Positions 23,552 to 32,576 of a DNA stretch of 36,735 nt are shown here, one piece after another; positions within the stretch are counted from its first letter, which is position 1; every line of letters begins with the position of its first letter. Position numbers and translations under genes: made by a program. Under the pieces are notes generated by a model. It saw nothing but the letters and a program-made list of their open reading frames with translations, was not told the origin of the DNA and ran no database searches. The DNA lies in contig JAQTWB010000026.1 in assembly GCA_028689495.1 (NCBI GenBank), forward strand, positions 1 to 36,735, given 5' to 3'. Source of the DNA: a bacterium (lineage in GTDB: Bacteria > Bdellovibrionota_C > UBA2361 > SZUA-149 > JAQTWB01).

Positions 23552-23597
23552 AATACGTATTTTTCATTAAACGGTTCAATTTCATATCTGGATAATC

Positions 23598-24644
23598 ATG
23601 GGGAATATGCGTTTACTTGTTACAGGTGGAGCGGGGTTCATAGGTTCAAATTTCGTTCGTTGGTTGTTGAACTCAGACGATGCCAGTCATGCCAGTCTGG
23701 AAAAGGTCGTTGTGCTTGATTTGCTGACTTATGCCGGAAATTTGGCCAACCTTTCCGGACTTGATCAGTCTGGTAAATTTCGTTTCGTCCGTGGAGATAT
23801 CCGGGATGAGGCTTTGGTGACGGAGTTACTTCAGGTTGAAGGAATTACTCATGTCGCGAATTTTGCCGCCGAGAGTCATGTTGATCGTTCAATCCTGGAT
23901 CCACTTTCCTTTGTCCGCACCAATATTGAAGGAACGCAGGTGCTCCTGAATCTTTCGCGCGCTGCTGGAGTCACTCGCTATCTGCAGATTTCAACTGACG
24001 AAGTTTATGGTTCACTTGGTGCTGAGGGACGATTTGTTGAAACAACCCCTCTGGATCCTTCAAGTGCATATTCTGCCTCCAAGGCCTCGGCTGATTTGCT
24101 GGTTCTCGCTTGTCATCGCACGCATGGCTATAATGCACTAGTGACTCGTTGTTCCAACAATTATGGACCATATCAATTTCCGGAAAAGCTGATACCACTT
24201 TTTGTGACCAACGCTTTGGAAGACAAACAGTTGCCTGTCTATGGAGATGGCAAAAATGTGCGAAGTTGGCTGCATGTGGATGACCATTCGCGAGCTATTC
24301 TTGCAGTCTTGCTGAATGGGCGAGCCGGAGAGGTCTATAACATTGGTGGCAGTCCTGAGGCGGAATGGGAAAATATTCGTGTGACCAGGGAAATCCTTTC
24401 TATCCTTGGAAAACCTGATTCCTTGATGCGTTATGTCGAAGATCGACTTGGGCACGACAGGCGTTATGCGGTGGATTACAGTAAAATCAAGGCTGAGCTT
24501 GGCTGGGAGCCAAAGGTGAGATTTGAGGATGGCCTGAGAATGACTGTTGAATGGTATCTGCAGAACAGGCAATGGTGGGCGACAATCAAGAGTGGTGAAT
24601 ATATGAAGTTTTACGAGCAGTATTATTCTCATCGCCTGGCTTGA
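23598..24644 (+). CDS. rmlB: dTDP-glucose 4,6-dehydratase
   Basis: Converts dTDP-glucose to dTDP-4-keto-6-deoxyglucose. The 348-residue extended short-chain dehydrogenase has the NAD motif 'VTGGAGFIGSNFVRW', 'HVANFAAESHVDRSI', catalytic 'ISTDEVYGSLG' (Thr-Asp-Glu), 'YSASKASADLLV' (Tyr-x3-Lys), 'RCSNNYGPYQFPEKLIPL' and the late 'DRLGHDRRYAVD'. All are diagnostic for RmlB. Starts at 23598 and 23607 are both possible. It overlaps the broad rmlD frame and belongs to the plus-strand sugar operon. Confidence 0.95.
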   Translation: MGNMRLLVTGGAGFIGSNFVRWLLNSDDASHASLEKVVVLDLLTYAGNLANLSGLDQSGKFRFVRGDIRDEALVTELLQVEGITHVANFAAESHVDRSILDPLSFVRTNIEGTQVLLNLSRAAGVTRYLQISTDEVYGSLGAEGRFVETTPLDPSSAYSASKASADLLVLACHRTHGYNALVTRCSNNYGPYQFPEKLIPLFVTNALEDKQLPVYGDGKNVRSWLHVDDHSRAILAVLLNGRAGEVYNIGGSPEAEWENIRVTREILSILGKPDSLMRYVEDRLGHDRRYAVDYSKIKAELGWEPKVRFEDGLRMTVEWYLQNRQWWATIKSGEYMKFYEQYYSHRLA

Positions 24645-24670
24645 TTCAGATACTTCCCGAGGTGGTTTAC

Positions 24671-25645
24671 ATGAATGATGTGTTTGAAAGTCTGAAAGGG
24701 CGCCGGGTCTTGCTTACCGGCGCTGGAGGGATGCTTGGTCAGCACCTCTCACAGGCTCTTTCTCTGGCTGGTGCTGAGCTTTATTGCGGAGACCTCTCTG
24801 AACTCGGTGGACGAATTCCGGTGGGTGCGGAGAAGATATTACTCGATATTACATCGGCTGGTGACGTTGCCAGGGTTATATCCGATATCCACCCCGACTG
24901 GGTGATAAATGCGGCTGCCTATACTGCTGTTGATGATGCTGAGCGGAACATCAATCTGGCTTTTGAGGTAAACGCGTACGGCCCAGGATACCTGGCTCGT
25001 GCGGTGCGCGATCTGGGTGCTCGGATGGTTCATATTTCCAGCGATTACGTATATGGCGCCGATGATGCGCATCTTGAAAGCCGCCTACATTATATCGAGG
25101 GAGACCTATGTTCCCCTTGTGGTATTTACGGGCAGAGCAAAAGAGCTGGAGATGAGCTTGTCATCTCGGCGTTGCCTCATAGTGGTATAATTGTTCGAAC
25201 AAGCTGGCTTCATGGAATATATGGACCGAATTTTGTAGATACGATTGTTCGTGTTGCTAGTGAGAGAGAAGAGATTCGGGTGGTAAACGATCAGTTCGGA
25301 TCTCCGACCTGGGCTGGCTGGTTAACGAAGATGATTCTTTGTTTGATGCAGACTGATGCCAGTGGTGTGGTGCATGCTTCAAGCCAGGGGGAAATTTCCT
25401 GGTATGATTTTGCCAAGGAGATTGTGCGTCTTGCCGGGTTGTCGACGAGGGTTTTGCCGCAGACAACAGCTGAGCTCGGCCGACCGGCAAAAAGGCCAGC
25501 GTTTTCTGTGATGAACAAGGCGCGACTGGAACAGCTTACCGGAGAGACCATCCCTGACTGGCGTTCGTCAGTGGCTGAACATTTTGCGGCAAAAGGCAAA
25601 CTGTCCAAGGATATGTCTGAAACAGTATCAGCAAAGCAAGAGTAG
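24671..25645 (+). CDS. rmlD: dTDP-4-dehydrorhamnose reductase-like protein
   Basis: The family reduces dTDP-4-keto-L-rhamnose to dTDP-L-rhamnose with NAD(P)H. The 324-residue protein shows 'LLTGAGGMLGQHL', 'DWVINAAAYTAVDDAERN' and 'AFEVNAYGPGYLARA'. Catalytic 'HISSDYVYG' and 'YGQSKRAGDELV' (Tyr-x3-Lys) follow, as does 'RTSWLHGIYGPNFVDTI' and the C-terminal 'RPAFSVMNKARLEQL'. ATG 24671 follows GAGGTGG five bases away; the upstream TTG at 24641 is less likely. No rmlC epimerase gene lies in the window, so either rmlC is elsewhere or the substrate is a different 4-keto sugar. Confidence 0.9.
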   Translation: MNDVFESLKGRRVLLTGAGGMLGQHLSQALSLAGAELYCGDLSELGGRIPVGAEKILLDITSAGDVARVISDIHPDWVINAAAYTAVDDAERNINLAFEVNAYGPGYLARAVRDLGARMVHISSDYVYGADDAHLESRLHYIEGDLCSPCGIYGQSKRAGDELVISALPHSGIIVRTSWLHGIYGPNFVDTIVRVASEREEIRVVNDQFGSPTWAGWLTKMILCLMQTDASGVVHASSQGEISWYDFAKEIVRLAGLSTRVLPQTTAELGRPAKRPAFSVMNKARLEQLTGETIPDWRSSVAEHFAAKGKLSKDMSETVSAKQE

Positions 25646-25648
25646 TAA

Positions 25649-26782
25649 ATGAAGAAGTTATTTTTTGGGAAGATCGCATCGGATTCTCCAGCTGTCGCGG
25701 TTGTGATGGCAGGTGGTCAGGGAGCAAGATTTTGGCCGGCAAGTCGTTTGTCCTGCCCAAAACAGTTTCTGAGAATGCCTGGTAGTGAGAGAAGCCTGAT
25801 TCAGGGAACGGTCGATCGCTTGCAGCCGGATTTTGCTCCATCTCAGGTTATGGTTGTGACCAATGTTTCTCAGGCCGCCCTTGTGCAGGAACATTTGCCT
25901 GAGGTTGCGGTTCTTGCTGAACCCGTGGCGAGAAACACAGCTGCCTGTATCGCTTATGCGGCAAAGGTAGTTCTTGCTTCGGCTGGAGATGTGCCAATGG
26001 TCTGTTTGCCAGCGGATCATATTATCAGTCCAGCCTCTGGATTAAGAGAGGTTATTGGAAAGGCCGTTCAGGTGGCGGAGAAGAGTGATGTGCTTGTGAC
26101 TATCGGTATCAAGCCGGATAGTCCGGAGACTGGTTACGGTTACATTCATCGTGGGAATAACTGTGGTCTTGCAAATGGCACTGCCGTTTACAAGGTAAGA
26201 AGTTTTGTTGAGAAACCTTCTCTGGAGACCGCCGAAGAATATCTCAAGTCGGGTGATTATTATTGGAACAGCGGCATGTTTGTCTGGAGACCATCGGTTA
26301 TTCTTGAAGCTATCGGTAATTACCTTCCCGATATGGCTGAGAAGATCGACAAGGTCGCAGGTTTACTGACGAATGATGTTGAGGAGGAGTCGCGATTTGA
26401 GCAGGCTCGGGAAATATTCTCATCGATTAAACCGGTGTCGATAGATGTTGGTGTTCTTGAAAAGTCGTCCAACACAGTTATTATCCCCGCTGATAGTTTC
26501 GCCTGGAATGATGTTGGCTCCTGGGATTCCTGGGCTTTGGCCGCGAACAGGGATTCTTATGACGGAAGTGATAACTTGATCATGGGGGACGCATTGACTG
26601 TTAATTGTCGAGACTCGGTTCTGGTCAGTTCCAGTGGGCGGACAATTGCGGCTGTTGGGCTCGAAGGAATCGTTGTAATTGAAACAGCGGATGCGGTGTT
26701 GGTCTGTGACAGACGGGATGCCCAGTCTGTCAAGACGGTAGTAGAACTGCTTAAGCAGCAGGGAAGGGAACTCCTTCTTTAG
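25649..26782 (+). CDS. manC: Mannose-1-phosphate guanylyltransferase
   Basis: Forms GDP-mannose from GTP and mannose 1-phosphate. The 377-residue protein has 'VVMAGGQGARFWPASR' followed by 'CPKQF', the type II signature, then 'EPVARNTAACIAYAA', 'LPADHII', 'ETGYGYI', 'FVEKPSLETAEEYL', 'YYWNSGMFVW' and 'SIDVGVLEKS'. It ends after the beta-helix part without the phosphomannose isomerase domain of the bifunctional AlgA/ManC type, so mannose 6-phosphate isomerisation needs another gene. It starts 4 bp after rmlD and feeds the Gmd step below. Confidence 0.94.
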   Translation: MKKLFFGKIASDSPAVAVVMAGGQGARFWPASRLSCPKQFLRMPGSERSLIQGTVDRLQPDFAPSQVMVVTNVSQAALVQEHLPEVAVLAEPVARNTAACIAYAAKVVLASAGDVPMVCLPADHIISPASGLREVIGKAVQVAEKSDVLVTIGIKPDSPETGYGYIHRGNNCGLANGTAVYKVRSFVEKPSLETAEEYLKSGDYYWNSGMFVWRPSVILEAIGNYLPDMAEKIDKVAGLLTNDVEEESRFEQAREIFSSIKPVSIDVGVLEKSSNTVIIPADSFAWNDVGSWDSWALAANRDSYDGSDNLIMGDALTVNCRDSVLVSSSGRTIAAVGLEGIVVIETADAVLVCDRRDAQSVKTVVELLKQQGRELLL

Positions 26783-26856
26783 ATTTCAAACCTGAATGAT
26801 GGTGACGTGTAAGGGTCATTGTTAAATAAAAGTATAGCTCGAATGAGCAGAATTAG

Positions 26857-27846
<990 letters not shown>

Positions 27847-27863
27847 GCAGGATACAATATAAA

Positions 27864-28829
27864 ATGAGAGTATTGATTACCGGCGGCCATGGATTTGTTG
27901 GTCGATATTTGGCTCATCATCTGACTGAGTGCGGGGATGAAGTTATTGCTACATATCATCCTGGGGACAAACAGTCGCGCGATGAGAATCATTTCATGCC
28001 TTTACCCCGGACATCGCAGGCTATATCACTTGATATCTGTGATGTCGGTATGGTCAACAGCGTGATGGAGTTGTTGCGTCCAGAAGCAGTTTATCATCTT
28101 GCGGCGATCACCTTTGTTCCAGATGGAGAAAAAAATCTCGGTACTGTTTTTGCTGTTAATGCTCACGGAACTTTCAATTTACTGGAGGCCGTAAAAAAAC
28201 ATTGTAGCAAAAGTCCGTTTCTTTATGTCAGTTCGGCCGAAGTTTACGGAGACCCGCGTCCGGGTACCTTGCCACTTGTTGAAACAGCCGAGTTAAGGCC
28301 GATTTCAGCTTATGGCTTGTCGAAAGCATCTGCGGATCTTGCGGTCTATCAATATGCCTATCGCGAACGTTTGCAGGCAGTGCGGGCCCGTCCTTTCCCG
28401 CACACAGGCCCAGGGCAGGATGACAAGTTTGCACTGTCCAGTTTCGCCAGGCAACTTGTGGAGATTCGCCTGGGGATGCGAGAGCCTGTTATTGAAGTCG
28501 GTAATCTGGAGGCGCGTCGGGATTACTCTGACGTTAAGGATATTGTCCGTGGTTATCGTGAAGCGTTGCTGAATGGCAAGAGAGGGGCCGCCTATAACTT
28601 TTGTTCTGGTAAAAGTTGGGCCATATCAGAACTGCTGCAGAAGTTGATCGAGATGGCTGAGGTTGAGGTTGAGATACGCGTCGATCAATCTCGTTTTCGA
28701 AGCGTCGATATTGCCGACCTGTGTGGTTCATATGAAGCGGCCCGACGTGATTTCGGCTGGAAACCGCGTATTGAAATTGATTCGACGCTGCAGAGCTTGC
28801 TTGACTATTGGCAAGAGCAGCTGAGTTAG
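27864..28829 (+). CDS. rmd: GDP-4-keto-6-deoxymannose reductase-like (probable Rmd)
   Basis: The expected product with Gmd is GDP-D-rhamnose. The 321-residue extended short-chain dehydrogenase has 'LITGGHGFVGRYLAHHL', 'YHLAAITFVPDG', 'YVSSAEVYGDPRP', 'SAYGLSKASADLAVY' (Tyr-x3-Lys) and 'RARPFPHTGPGQ', the block seen in Rmd proteins, then 'GNLEARRDYSDVKDIVRGY'. GDP-fucose synthase is less likely from the lack of its usual blocks, but a C4 epimerising or different reductase cannot be excluded. It ends the sugar run; an intergenic repeat starts at its stop codon. Confidence 0.85.
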   Translation: MRVLITGGHGFVGRYLAHHLTECGDEVIATYHPGDKQSRDENHFMPLPRTSQAISLDICDVGMVNSVMELLRPEAVYHLAAITFVPDGEKNLGTVFAVNAHGTFNLLEAVKKHCSKSPFLYVSSAEVYGDPRPGTLPLVETAELRPISAYGLSKASADLAVYQYAYRERLQAVRARPFPHTGPGQDDKFALSSFARQLVEIRLGMREPVIEVGNLEARRDYSDVKDIVRGYREALLNGKRGAAYNFCSGKSWAISELLQKLIEMAEVEVEIRVDQSRFRSVDIADLCGSYEAARRDFGWKPRIEIDSTLQSLLDYWQEQLS

Positions 28830-28946
28830 CCTGATTTCGCACGTAAGCCCCCATAGTATTTTGAACTAAGGGGAGGTTGTAAGGTCTGAGGCCAGATGTG
28901 TGGGTAGATCTCTACTTGTTGGTTAGCTAGTAACTGAATTGTCAGT
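28827..28946 (+). repeat. Intergenic repeat, copy B (after rmd-like gene)
   Basis: The second copy of the element at 8523-8638, again starting at the stop codon of the preceding plus-strand gene. Shared blocks in order: TAGCCTG, ACGTAA-N-CCC, AGGTTG, GTCTGAG, TGGGTA, CTACT, TTGGTTAGCTAGT, ATTGTCAGT. The last 35 bp (28912-28946) are the best kept and have no length change between copies. Confidence 0.75.
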
Positions 28947-29083
28947 TCATTCTTATACGTTCATAGAGGTAGATGTTGTTTTGCTCTTTCCGGCAGTCGG
29001 TGGATGACTGTCGGGAAGAGAATGTATGTCGCAGCAATTTTGCTGCACAGGTTTTCCCAGCAACATTTACTTTAGGAGGTTTT

Positions 29084-30445
29084 ATGAACGTAGTAAGTTA
29101 CATTACATCACTTGTCCCTGGTGCTATGGCATTCAGGAGATTACAGGTAGAGGGTGGCAATGGCGATGAAGTTGTCGCTTCTGTTTCCCGGCGTGCCGCG
29201 TGGAATGGGTTGGCCGGTGCCAGGGTTGTCGTATCTTCTGTGCCGGGTTCGCCGCACAGGGTCGATAGTAAAATGGGATTAATCGTCTCGGGCTATCCGA
29301 TGGCTGATTTTGCCGATGATTCTTTCGAAGCAAATTATATACGGCTGTTAACCGGAAAAAGCTTTCTCGGTGAGGAGGCTCTGTTGTACGAGTTGACAGT
29401 TGATTTGCGGAATCGAATGTTAATCGCGGCAGTTAACTTCCTTGATTCTGCCGATTATAAGGCGATTTACCATATCATGATTGGTATGGGGTCTATCAGA
29501 GGAGTTCATCCCCTGGATATGATTACTGCTGCAATTCTTTCTCTGGAAGGTCATTCAAGGGTGCAACAGAAGCTGGAAAGTGATGCTCAGCATCTGTTGA
29601 CGGTTGAAGATGTCCTGGAGGACTATATTGATATTCAGGGACTGATGCTGGTGCTTGTGCCAATGGCCTGGCGGATCTTCAATAAAGCACCTGTTGGTGA
29701 CCTCCCTCGGTTGGATAGAGATATCAGTTATGCCAGGAATCTGGCAGTGAGCCTTATCCCCAACGAAGAGTTGGTTGGTCAAGGGGAGAAGGTGCTTAAT
29801 CTGTTACTTTATCTGATGGCCTATCATGGGGCAGGTAATGCCTCGACTTTTGTTGGCTTGATTACAACCGGTGCCTTTACAAATCCATACGGTGATTTTG
29901 TCGCGATGAGTAAGGCATTAAAAGGTGTTAATCACGGCGGTGCTGCCGAAATGGGTACAAGGATGTTGTTCCGGTTAGCCGAAGAGTTTGATGGTACTTT
30001 CACTGATGATGACTTCTATCGTTATGCGATTGAACGCTTGCGTAGCGGTGCTTCCGGATTTTGTGTTGGACATCGGATTATAACTGGTGAAGATCCAAGG
30101 GCTCGATTGCAGTCGGCGATGCTCAAAAGAGAATTTCCCGATTCGGTCGTTATGGATCTTGCAGGTGTCTGGTATAGAAATTTGCCAAAGGCGGTGCAGG
30201 ATGTTTGTGGCGGGGATCTTCGGGTTGTAAATGTTGATGCCTATACTGGCGTGAGCTTGATTGAACTCGGTATTATCGCCAATCCTCAGCAGTCTGGTTT
30301 TTCAACGTTGCTGTTTCAGATCGCTCGTACTTGTGGGTTGGCTACTGAATCGTTCTGGGCTTATTTGACCCCCGATCGTTCTGGAAGGGCCAGGGTTAAG
30401 CCTGCTTTGATTCGGCCAGCAGCGGTCCCGCCCACGGCGGCATAG
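29084..30445 (+). CDS. Divergent citrate synthase-family enzyme
   Basis: Members condense acetyl-CoA or propionyl-CoA with a keto acid. The C-terminal half of this 453-residue protein keeps the family blocks: 'AYHGAGNASTFVGL' (His248), 'ALKGVNHGGAAEM' (catalytic His284), 'GFCVGHRIITGEDPRA' (His330) and 'VNVDAYTGVSLIELGI' (catalytic Asp385). The three residues match pig citrate synthase His274, His320 and Asp375. The first 150 residues are poorly conserved, and the usual Arg-rich end is altered ('ALIRPAAVPP'). ATG 29084 is chosen since AGGAGG stands five bases upstream; the longer frame to 28973 has none. It stands alone after the sugar operon. Citrate, methylcitrate or another substrate cannot be told apart. 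Confidence 0.8.
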   Translation: MNVVSYITSLVPGAMAFRRLQVEGGNGDEVVASVSRRAAWNGLAGARVVVSSVPGSPHRVDSKMGLIVSGYPMADFADDSFEANYIRLLTGKSFLGEEALLYELTVDLRNRMLIAAVNFLDSADYKAIYHIMIGMGSIRGVHPLDMITAAILSLEGHSRVQQKLESDAQHLLTVEDVLEDYIDIQGLMLVLVPMAWRIFNKAPVGDLPRLDRDISYARNLAVSLIPNEELVGQGEKVLNLLLYLMAYHGAGNASTFVGLITTGAFTNPYGDFVAMSKALKGVNHGGAAEMGTRMLFRLAEEFDGTFTDDDFYRYAIERLRSGASGFCVGHRIITGEDPRARLQSAMLKREFPDSVVMDLAGVWYRNLPKAVQDVCGGDLRVVNVDAYTGVSLIELGIIANPQQSGFSTLLFQIARTCGLATESFWAYLTPDRSGRARVKPALIRPAAVPPTAA

Positions 30446-30766
30446 CTATCCGATGAAGTTTGAAGGCTGATCATTTGATGTTGTTCAAGAGATAGATTGA
30501 TAATTCTGCAGTCGGGCTATGGCTAGCCTAAATGCTGCACTTGTAAATTCGCGACTGGAACTTGTTTCAGTCGTGAACTTACCTGTGATTTACGGGTTAA
30601 ACTGCAGTTTATTATTATGTCGAAATATAGGTTTCTCAGCCCATACATTCTTTTTCCTCATTCAGAACATAATCTCTTTTTTTGTCTTGCCGACACTTTT
30701 TCTGATCTACCATCGTCTTCATTTACGGGAACGACATGAGTCGGGTAAATCTTAGGAGACAAGTAT
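30446..30766 (+). other. Gene-free leader region before the Spy-like operon
   Basis: A 78-codon frame at 30519-30755 is Leu/Phe-rich with a poor ribosome site and no family features; I do not call it. The region holds an inverted repeat, CGACTG (30552-30557) and CAGTCG (30568-30573). Overlapping it at 30557-30563 is GGAACTT, identical to the -35 element favoured by many ECF sigma factors. No matching -10 is clear. Confidence 0.4.
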
Positions 30767-31189
30767 ATGAAAACTAAAATATTATTGATGACGGGCTTAA
30801 TTTTGTTAACTACAGCAACTGCTCAGGCCCAGCCTTTTGATAGACAGGAGATGCTGGATAGACGGATTGACAGGATGCAGCAGCGGCTAAATTTGAGTGA
30901 TGAGCAGGCAAATAAAGTTGCCGATATCCTTGGCAAGGAGATGGAGCAAGCACCTTGTAAGTCAGTGAATGATTTTACAGCGCGTAAAGTTTGTCGAGAT
31001 CAACATCGAGAGGCTATCGATCGCAAGATAGCTGAAGTTCTTGACGAAAAGCAGGTTGAGGCATATCGCCAAATGAAAGAGTTTCGCAAGAGCCGCCGGG
31101 AAGAAATGCAGGGTAGACAGGGACAGGGGGGTTTTCCTGGTGGTAATTTTTCTCGGGGAGGTGATTATGGTGGAGGGCAACCGCAGTAG
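30767..31189 (+). CDS. Periplasmic Spy/CpxP-like protein
   Basis: A 140-residue secreted helical protein. The signal peptide ('MKTKILLMTGLILLTTATAQ', then AQ) is followed by two family repeats of LTxxQ type: 'LNLSDEQANKVADIL' near 43-47 and 'VLDEKQVEAYRQM' near 92-96. Two Cys (64 and 76) in the central hairpin could form a disulfide. The tail from about 116 is Gly/Gln-rich. Spy and CpxP proteins are periplasmic chaperones or stress sensors; some relatives bind metals. It has a strong ribosome site (TTAGGAGA) and lies 48 bp upstream of an ECF sigma gene, so it is likely part of, or a target of, that stress unit. Confidence 0.82.
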   Translation: MKTKILLMTGLILLTTATAQAQPFDRQEMLDRRIDRMQQRLNLSDEQANKVADILGKEMEQAPCKSVNDFTARKVCRDQHREAIDRKIAEVLDEKQVEAYRQMKEFRKSRREEMQGRQGQGGFPGGNFSRGGDYGGGQPQ

Positions 31190-31237
31190 CTGATTCCGCC
31201 TGCGCCAGAAATTTCCACACAATTCCGGAGATGACGT

Positions 31238-31795
31238 TTGTCATTAGAAGAAGAGCAATTACTGGTTGAGGAGGCGCAAGGTGGCAGTATCGTCGCTTTT
31301 GAGAAGCTGCTCGAATTGTACGAGTTGCCGATTCGGCGATACTGTCGCGCTTTACGCGGTCATGTAGAGGAAGGGGACGATGCGGCGCAGGTCACCTTTG
31401 TCAGGGTATGGAAACATTTACCGAATCTCCGCGAAATCGACAGTTTTCGTGCCTGGATGTTTTCAGTGGCCCGTAATGTTTGCCGGGATGCCGCGCGAAA
31501 AGGAAGAAGGCGGGTAGTGACAACGCCGCTTGATGCAGCTGATAGTCAGATCGATCAACATCTCGCAAGTGCTGGAGTCAGTTTGGATGATCGAATTGCA
31601 GCCCGTGAAAAACTCGATGCTGTGCTTGCTGGTTTAACATTTGCGGAAAAGGATATTTTACTGCTTCGTGAGCTAGAGGACCTGACCTACGAGGAAATTG
31701 CCGGCCAACTTGGTAGCTCGGTTGATAGCGTTAAAGGTCGCCTTAAACGTTTGCGACACAAAGTAAAGCATATAATTTGCTCTAATCAGGATTAG
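31238..31795 (+). CDS. ECF-type RNA polymerase sigma factor
   Basis: A 185-residue group IV sigma factor. Region 2 is seen as 'YCRALRGHVEEGDDAAQVTF' and 'FRAWMFSVARNVCRDAARK'; region 4 as 'LTFAEKDILLLRELEDLTYE' followed by 'EIAGQLGSSVDSVKGRLKRL', a helix-turn-helix for the -35 element. The start is TTG 31238 with GGAG nine bases upstream, which could keep expression low. It is followed after 21 bp by a small one-helix protein (probable anti-sigma) and then a membrane-anchored Spy-like protein, an order that recalls envelope-stress or metal-sensing units. Confidence 0.93.
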   Translation: MSLEEEQLLVEEAQGGSIVAFEKLLELYELPIRRYCRALRGHVEEGDDAAQVTFVRVWKHLPNLREIDSFRAWMFSVARNVCRDAARKGRRRVVTTPLDAADSQIDQHLASAGVSLDDRIAAREKLDAVLAGLTFAEKDILLLRELEDLTYEEIAGQLGSSVDSVKGRLKRLRHKVKHIICSNQD

Positions 31796-31816
31796 CTAAT
31801 CTTAACATGTGAGCTT

Positions 31817-32152
31817 ATGGATAAAGACGACATAGAGAAAAGCATTTTTGGAAAGGAGATCAAGGATGCATTAACTCCGCTGCCATCTGCCAAATTTCGC
31901 GCGGACGTGCTGAGCGAGGTCAGGGCTTGTAGACGTCAGGAGAAAGGTTCGTGGTCAGACGCGATTTATATGATGCTTGAGCCTAAAAACTGGATTACTG
32001 CAGCGGCCATGGCATGTGTGTGTGGTATTTTATTTGTCGTCTATATGCCTGTCAGCGAAACAGATAGCGTATATGCGTCGAGTGGTTTTGCCGCTGTTGA
32101 GTCTGATATCGATGATTGGCTTTTTTCTGAAGTCTCGGAAAATTATTTTTAA
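31817..32152 (+). CDS. Small single-helix membrane protein, probable anti-sigma factor
   Basis: A 111-residue protein with no recognised family. Residues 1-55 are charged and probably cytoplasmic ('FGKEIKDALTPLPSAKFRAD', near 11-30). One membrane helix runs about 60-77 ('ITAAAMACVCGILFVVYM'), and a short acidic end of about 33 residues would face the periplasm. It has no zinc-binding HxxxCxxC motif, so it is not a ZAS-type anti-sigma. Position right after the sigma gene, size and topology match small anti-sigma factors such as CnrY; the function is inferred from context alone. The gene is 9 bp upstream of the next one. Confidence 0.65.
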   Translation: MDKDDIEKSIFGKEIKDALTPLPSAKFRADVLSEVRACRRQEKGSWSDAIYMMLEPKNWITAAAMACVCGILFVVYMPVSETDSVYASSGFAAVESDIDDWLFSEVSENYF

Positions 32153-32161
32153 GGTGTGGTT

Positions 32162-32566
32162 ATGCCAGAAAGAGAGAAGTTTGAAATGAAGAATAAGGGG
32201 CTAAGCTTTCTGCGATATGTTGTGCCGGTTGTATTGCTGCTCATTGCATTTTTTGCGGGGTGGATGACAGCACGATGGCAGACCCGCCTGTTTCCAGGGC
32301 CGCCGTTTTCCGATTTCAGGCGTCTGTCCAATCGCCTCGATCTTTCGGCCGAGCAGAAAGCTCAGCTGGAACCTATAATCAAAAAGCAAAGAGATGAGAT
32401 GCTGGAAATTCGTCGTCAATGTCGTGAGCGGGTGATGAGCGGTCGGGATGGAGTTAAAGCTCAAATTGAGAGTATTTTGACATCCGAGCAGATAGATGAG
32501 TTCAGGAGAACTGAAAACGAATTTCGTCAAAAACACAGACCTGGGCGTCAGCGATGGCGCGAGTAA
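32162..32566 (+). CDS. Membrane-anchored Spy/CnrX-like periplasmic sensor
   Basis: A 134-residue protein with an uncleaved N-terminal helix (about 17-36, 'LRYVVPVVLLLIAFFAGWMT'). A helical periplasmic domain carries two LTxxQ-like repeats, 'LDLSAEQKAQLEPII' (61-65) and 'ILTSEQIDEFRR' (106-110). This is the layout of the CpxP/Spy/CnrX/ZraP superfamily, annotated as periplasmic heavy metal sensor. The domain has one Cys (87) and few His, so the nickel/cobalt ligands of CnrX are not evident. Start ATG 32162 with AAGG seven bases upstream; GTG 32156 and ATG 32186 are alternatives. Its end is only 10 bp from the convergent CCA-enzyme gene. Confidence 0.75.
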   Translation: MPEREKFEMKNKGLSFLRYVVPVVLLLIAFFAGWMTARWQTRLFPGPPFSDFRRLSNRLDLSAEQKAQLEPIIKKQRDEMLEIRRQCRERVMSGRDGVKAQIESILTSEQIDEFRRTENEFRQKHRPGRQRWRE

Positions 32567-32576
32567 GTGCGATCTG

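Noticed and set aside
30519..30755. Hydrophobic 78-residue frame upstream of the Spy-like gene
   Set aside because: Leu/Phe-rich composition is expected in T-rich non-coding DNA; the ribosome site is poor and it overlaps likely promoter elements. Kept only as a remote possibility.
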